64,000 nucleotides of DNA. Origin: Mesocentrotus franciscanus. Its lineage: Eukaryota; Echinodermata; Echinoidea; Camarodonta; Strongylocentrotidae. The position numbers were made by a program, and so were the translations under genes. This document shows positions 58,560 to 64,000 of the stretch, one piece after another (the stretch's first letter is position 1; each line of letters starts with the position of its first letter). A model generated the notes under the pieces. That model was not told where the DNA came from. It was given only the letters and a program-made list of their open reading frames with translations, and ran no database searches. Location: positions 5,889,284 through 5,953,283 of the forward strand of contig CP137674.1 of NCBI GenBank assembly GCA_037976565.1. Reading direction: 5' to 3'.

Positions 58560-59997
58560 GCTAATGCAATTAATGACTTTTTTGTGTCTATTGCTTCTGA
58601 TCTTTTTCCTTTAAACAGGAAATCATTACCAGCCTTTTTACCTTCTCAGTGTGAAAGTCCAGAGATAAGTTGTTGGGAAGTTTAATGTAAATTACGTAAA
58701 TTACAGTTACATAAAGCATCTGTTAGAGACGATCTTCCCATTCGCATTATTAGAGAATTTGCATGTGAATTGAGTGTACCGGTTACTAGGATCCTTAATA
58801 TATCGTTCAGACAAGGAGTTGTACCTTCACAGTGGAGATCCGCTCAAGTAACTCCTATTCCAAAATCGCACCCACCTTGTATTAATAATCTGCGTCCTAT
58901 AGCGTTGACTACACATTTGTCTAAGTTGGCTGAATCTTTTATGGCTCAATGGTTATTGAAAGATATTGAGAAACTCATTGATATACATCAGTTCGGTAAC
59001 AGACCAGTGTTATCTACTACACATTAGCTTGTTGGCCTTTTACCTCATCTTTTAAACATGCAGAAAACAACAGGATCTATATCAACTGTTGTATGTACAG
59101 ATTTTAAAAAAGCTTTTGATCGCTTGGATCACAATATTCTAATAGAAAAATGGTTAATATGCACATAAGGCCTTGGATAGTAAATTGGATCATAAGTTTT
59201 TTAGAATGTCGTAAACAAAGTACATTATATAATGGAACTCTGTCTGATATTAACGTTAGTCATGCCGGTGTTCCCCAAGGGACACGTCTTGGCCCAATTC
59301 TTTTTTGCAATTATGGTTAATGATATATGTGAAAATATTCCTATACATTATTTCAAATATGTTGATGATTTATCTTTAGTACAATGTCGTAAATCAACAG
59401 ACGTTTCACAAGTACAGCCCATACTTATCATCTCCCTGCTCTGTGCAATACTGGTCACAATCAAACAATATGTCACTCAATCCTTCGAAGTGTTTTACCC
59501 TGCAGGTTACTTTTATGAAAAATCCTGCTCCTCCTGAAGTTCTTTCCATTAATGACTCTACTATATCCAATGTACAAACTATCAAAATTCTTGGAGTCAT
59601 TATACAATCTGACTTAAAATGGAATTTACATGTCAATTATTTAGTCAAAAGGTGCAATAGAAAACTGTACATGTTGAGAAAACTTAAGAAGTTCAATTTA
59701 CCTTTTAAGGATTTAGTGACAATATACGTAGGTTATATACGACCAATTTTAGAATATTGTGCTCCAGCGTTCCATAGCAGTCTTACAGTAGAACAAAATA
59801 ATAATCTTGAAAAAATACAACGTAGAGTATGTAAGATTATTTTAGGGCCTAGTTACATTACCTATTCTAATGCATGTCAAGTATGCAATTTACCAACTCT
59901 TGAGGAGAGGAGACTAGCACTTTGTAGAAAATTCGCAAAATCCCTTTCAAATCACTCTATTTGTCAGACCTGGTTACCTCAGAAAAAAAAACACTAA
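58560..59997 (+). pseudogene. LINE-H reverse transcriptase pseudogene
   Basis: Reads AINDFFVSIASDLFP, VRDDLPIRIIREFACE, then LRPIALTTHLSKLAESF and HQFGNRPVLSTTH up to a TAG at 59026, continues after it with CTDFKKAFDRLDHN, a degraded GVPQGT region, KYVDDLSLV, KILGVIIQSDLKWN, YIRPILEYCAPAF and a C-terminal region ending near 59997. Several frameshifts lie between 59160 and 59443. Confidence 0.85.
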
Positions 59998-60963
59998 TAT
60001 ATATCTTCGCCATATTCCCACTAATCAGCAATTTCAATTCAAAACAAAAAGGTTTAAAAATAGCCCACTGTCATTTTTAGTTGATATACTCAACAAAAGT
60101 TGAAAAGCTTGTTTAAAAAAAATACTTGTATCGTTATTGCAGGTATACTGAGTGCTTGTCTCCTCCCCCTCCCAAGTAGGCTGTTTTACATGCAGGTACC
60201 TATTGTAATCCATTCAGCATTCTTGAATGGACTTTTATGACATAATATGACATTTGTAAACAAAAATAACAGCTCATGCTTTTGTTGTATTTTTGATAAC
60301 TTATACAATGTGTTTATGGTTTTTAGTTACAGAATCCTATTTTTTATATTGCTACTTTTTTACATGTATATACTATATATCTCTAAAAATGTTATCTATT
60401 GTGCCTAACATGTAAACATGAATATTCCAGCCCTGGCTGTCTTTCATGTAAAATTGTATTTGTATGAACCATGTTTGTGCTATAATAAAAACCATTTTTG
60501 AATTGAATTGAAAATGAGGTGAATATATGTTTGCATTTTTTTGAATTATATTTTAATAAAAAAGACCAGGTATGGTTAATTCTTGTTTTATAGTGGCTTG
60601 CTCAGAGGAATCAGAAAAGATTAATCCGGAAAAAGATGAATTCGAAAAAAATGAATCAGAAAAGTCTCTTGTATGCTTCCTTTTGCCCGCTGACTCGTTT
60701 GCTGAAATGCTAAAAGACTGAAAGGCTACGTCGAACTACGCTCACGCGTGATGAACCTTTAATGTTGGAGCAGTTGTGGAGATTATAGTTATGATTCAAT
60801 TTCATAACGTGTAACGACGAAATCATAAAAAGCGTCGCCCATAATAGATCAATCAACCATGATAACCATGACAAAGAGCTCCCGGGGTCGGGGGCAACAG
60901 TGCCCCCCATTTTCCAAGTATCCCAAAAGTCCCCCTTTTTACATAGGTAAAGTGCCTTTTTAA

Positions 60964-61708
60964 AGGGCAAGTCCACTCCAAAAATAACTTACTTTCAATA
61001 GAAGCAGAAAAATCAGACAAACCAATAAAAAAAAGTTTGAGCAAAATCGGATAACTTATAAGAAAGTTATGAATTTTTAATGACATGAAAAACTTTAAAA
61101 ATCACTAGACATATTGGCAACTCACTCATGAGTCTGTGACGTCATGTCCTCACTATCCACTAATTATTTTCTTTATATTGATAATGTAAATTTCTTCACA
61201 CCAGCATGCAAGTTAGATTGATAGTAATGTGTTTTTGTGTGGATGCACTAATGTAGAGTAATTTTTTCCAGTTAAATCATGAAAAATTCGAATTTTGATA
61301 AACTATTTATATAAAAATCAATAATTATGAATATTAAATATTCAGAAAAAAGTATCAATTCTTCAAAGTTCATAAAAGATTTTGTGAAATGTCATGCACG
61401 CAATATGATACAAATCATATAACCTGGGCAAAGGCATGGGGAAATCAAGTTTTGGTGGATAAAAAGGGAAATTAATGGGATTAAACTATATAAAGCAATT
61501 GATAAATAGTGAGTACATGACGTCACAAACTGATAACCAACTTTGCAATTTGTATAGTGATTTCCGTTGTTTCATAGTTTTACATACTTTTTCAAAAATT
61601 CATAACTTTCTTATTAGTTATCCGATTTTGCTCAAACTTCTTTTGATTGGTTTGTCTGATTTTTGTGCTTCTATTGAAAGTAAGTTATTTTTAGAGTGGA
61701 CTTGTACT
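60964..61708. mobile_element. TTAA-flanked MITE, copy 2 (745 bp)
   Basis: Same family as 33978-34750: termini AGGGCAAGTCCACTCC and GAGTGGACTTGTACT, with TTAA at 60960-60963 and 61709-61712. The interior is collinear with copy 1 at high identity except for a deletion of roughly 30 bp near 61193. Confidence 0.92.
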
Positions 61709-61904
61709 TTAACTTTGTAAGAAGTAATGAACCTTTATTGTTTGAGCAGTTGTGGAAATTTGAGTTATGATTCAATATCTCTTATTCATTCTATATAGTT
61801 CAAAAATTAGCATCTGGCTCGAGTTTAGCTTGGGTATTTGGTACTGGAGGATTAATATGGACAAAATGCATTTGCTAACATGTTTGCATTATCTCTTATT
61901 CATT

Positions 61905-62600
61905 CTAGTTCTAATGTTTTCTGACTGTTTTCAAGACAATATCATGTTTGTCGATCATAGTTCTATGTAGCTTGATTTCTCTTGGGAATTTTTAGGGAAA
62001 AGCAATCAAAGCAACGATTTCTGAATTTTAGCGACAATCGTTCGCCATTGCTGCACTTCAATACTTCTATGACATGCAGTAACAAATTGAAATTTCAGGA
62101 CTCATGATAAATTCGTTTAACAGCTTATTCCCCTCGGTTGATTCTATTGTTCGGATTATTTGGCGGAGAGGGATAGAAGTGAACGCTCTTAAGTGTAACG
62201 ACGTGTTATTATCATTCTTTTTTGTTTATCGTCTCTACCATGCTATTTGAACTATCGGTTAACAATAAACGACCTCATGGTACTACTTTTATTTAGGGTC
62301 ATACGGCAATCACATGGTAGATAAATGATCATCAGTACCGGGTATAATAACTTAAAGGAAAACTGAATTTAAACCCGGGCCATTCTCTCTCTCCCTTTTG
62401 TCATTGCCTTCCTTTTCCTCGCTTACTTCTTTCTTACCACGGAGTATGTTATGTGTAAGTGTATGCCTCAATCATAGAGAATATAATCACTACTATCGCT
62501 GAAATGATTCTTCGTCTCCCCTCCTTATTCATCTTCTTCTTCTTCCTCTTCGTAGTAGTAGTGTTTCTAGCAGCAGAATCATAATAATCATTATTATTAT
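61905..62600 (+). repeat. Dispersed repeat family R, copy 2
   Basis: Collinear with 62985-63960 and, inverted, with 47360-47835. Landmarks: TGTCGATCATAGTTCTATG, CAACGATTTC, TTCCCCTCGGTTGATTC, GATAAATGATCATCAG, TCATTGCCTTCCTTTTCC and a terminal AGT/AAT repeat. There is no coding capacity and I do not recognise the family. Confidence 0.75.
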
Positions 62601-62608
62601 CATTATTA

Positions 62609-62775
62609 CAGTCAAACCTGTTTATAGGGACCGCCCTGGGGAAACACAAAAAGTGGTCTTTGTAGACAGGTGGTCTTTGTAGACAGGTTCCTTTAGTACA
62701 TGTTTCAATGAGAAACCATTTTCAAGGGAAATAGGTGGTCTTTGTAGACAGGTGGTCACTAAAGCAGGTTTGACT
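62609..62775. mobile_element. TA-flanked mariner-type MITE, copy 2 (167 bp)
   Basis: Termini CAGTCAAACCTG and CAGGTTTGACTG are inverted, with TA at 62607-62608 and 62776-62777. The interior has three copies of GTGGTCTTTGTAGACAGGT. Related by its ends to 38352-38529. It sits in an AAT/ATT-rich tract. Confidence 0.8.
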
Positions 62776-62984
62776 GTATAATTATTATCATTTGTGTTGG
62801 TACTCTAATAGTTATCGTAATTATTTTTTAAAATCATTATTGTTATTACTAATATTGTAATTATTCTTATAATTATTCTTAATATCATAATTATTTTTTT
62901 GCAATACGTCATGTGCCTAGGATTTATCGCTATACTACATCCAAGATGTCTGCGAAAACTCTCATTTCGTTGCTGAAATATTAT

Positions 62985-63900
62985 TTTTTCAAGACAATTT
63001 TATATTTGTCGATCATAGTTCTATGTAGCTTGATGTCTCATGGCAAATTTTTAGGGAAAAGCAATCTAAGCAACGATTTCCAATTTTTTAGCGACAATCG
63101 TTCGCAATTGCTACTCTTTAACACTACTTTGACAAGCAGTAGCAAATTAATATATCAAGACTCATGATAAATTCGTTTAACAGTTCATTCCCCTCGGTTG
63201 ATTCTATTGTTCGGAGTATTTGGTGCAGAGGGATAGACGTGAGCGGTCTCATGCTTAACGACGTTCTATTATTATTATTATTATTTGTTCATCGTTTCTA
63301 CAATGCTCTTTGAATAAAGAACAGCTTTTATTTTTAGGCTTTCAGAAAGAAATTTTAATTGCTGTTAAGAAACTTTTGGTTGCATCAGAAGATTTTTGTC
63401 TGAGTTAATTTCAATATCAAGATGGAACACGTGATCATAATCTACTGGGTGCAAGCCAATAAGGTCTTTACAACAATAAACAACAACAATAAACAACAAT
63501 GAGGTGCTATTCGATGTGGCGCAGGCGCGGATCCACGGGGAGGGGCCCTGGCCAATAAAAGAAAAAAAAAGATGGTAACCACAAATTTACCTTTCTTTAA
63601 TTTGTTTTCAATTAAGTGCTAACACTAGCCCCCCCCCCGCGCGATTTTCACATTTCAGGCCCCCCTATTGGAAAATCCTTGATCCGCCCCTGATGTGGCG
63701 TACACGTGGAAATCACATGGTAGATAAATGATCATCAGTACCGGGTCTAATAATTAAAAGAAAACTGAATTTGAACCCGGGCCATACTCTCTCTCTCCGT
63801 CTCTCTCTCTCTCTCTTCGTCATTGCCTTCCTTTTCCCTCTCTTACACTTCGCTGATGTGATTCCTCCTATTCCGGTCCCCTTCTTCTTTCTCTTCTTCC

Positions 63901-63931
<31 letters not shown>

Positions 63932-63960
63932 TATAATAACAGTAGTATTATGATAATAAT
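62985..63960 (+). repeat. Dispersed repeat family R, copy 3
   Basis: Second plus-strand copy, carrying a 171-bp hAT MITE (63522-63692). It ends in CT-rich sequence and an AGT microsatellite at 63901-63932. Confidence 0.75.
63522..63692. mobile_element. 171-bp hAT-type MITE
   Basis: Termini CAGGCGCGGATCC and GATCCGCCCCTG are inverted, flanked by the 8-bp direct repeat ATGTGGCG (63514-63521, 63693-63700). Contains a C run near 63631. The 8-bp duplication and CAG...CTG ends indicate hAT. Confidence 0.85.
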
Positions 63961-64000
63961 GATAATTATTAATATAACTATTATTATTGTTGGTGGTGTT

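Larger units (their letters stand above)
55552..60510 (+). mobile_element. LINE-H: long non-LTR retrotransposon with 2A-like motif, interrupted by a MITE
   Basis: 5' sequence, then an ORF with hydrophobic leader and 2A-like motif followed by endonuclease start (55890-56615), endonuclease (ALTETWEV, VLGDFND, GRSDHNCI), linker, MITE (57537-58493), RT (LRPIALTTHLSKLAE, FKKAFDRLDHN, KYVDDLSLV) and C-terminal region (59443-59997), 3' UTR, AATAAA at about 60484 and a GAATT-type tail near 60500. The RT catalytic motif is YVDD rather than FADD. Multiple frameshifts and stops make it inactive. Confidence 0.85.

Overview
The window is an animal nuclear locus: exons are short, bounded by GT-AG introns, and set in AT-rich sequence full of microsatellites, non-LTR retrotransposons and small inverted-repeat DNA transposons. 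The repeat content (CR1/Jockey-like LINEs, one with an esterase ORF1 and one with a 2A-like motif, plus TTAA, TA and 8-bp-TSD elements) and the two host proteins suggest a marine invertebrate deuterostome, most likely an echinoderm. That placement is inference; no sequence search could be run. There is no prokaryotic, organellar or exogenous viral content.

Two host genes can be read completely. (1) Plus strand, 13013-18872: a seven-exon SLC6 transporter of the glycine-transporter type, 701 aa, with a TATA-like promoter near 12728, a short upstream ORF, and a C-terminus that looks like a PDZ ligand. All six junctions keep frame. (2) Minus strand, 39050 down to 26880: a five-exon, 217-aa class I SAM-dependent methyltransferase resembling METTL27 (WBSCR27). 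The two genes converge. The last methyltransferase intron (27068-35932, 8.9 kb) is swollen by a tandem duplication and by nested LINEs.

Layout. 1-12700: intergenic, with simple repeats and a few short duplicated or inverted pieces but no supportable gene. 12700-20900: the SLC6 gene and its 3' UTR. 21395-27062: a tandem duplication whose downstream copy carries the real last exon of the methyltransferase and whose upstream copy carries a dead duplicate of that exon; the upstream copy was later split by a LINE and a 638-bp foldback element. 27068-39050: the rest of the methyltransferase gene with intronic LINE-B (nearly full length, esterase ORF1 plus EN/RT ORF2), LINE-C, and several MITEs. 40300-43850: LINE-E on the minus strand, carrying a 197-bp Penelope- or ribozyme-like insertion with a 12-bp target duplication. 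44000-50410: intergenic, with a CpG-rich palindrome and a hAT-type element filled with ~94-bp tandem repeats. 50465-55550: a broken L1/Tx1-like LINE split by other LINE pieces. 55550-60510: LINE-H on the plus strand, whose first ORF has a 2A-like motif behind a hydrophobic leader, and which is interrupted by a 957-bp MITE. 60510-64000: further MITEs and two copies of a dispersed repeat that also occurs inverted near 47.5 kb.

The most useful aspect of the window is that several insertions can be dated and delimited exactly, because the empty site exists in a duplicate or because removing the element restores a reading frame (TTAA element in LINE-C, CAG-flanked element in LINE-H, 197-bp element in LINE-E, LINE-D and the foldback in the tandem duplication).
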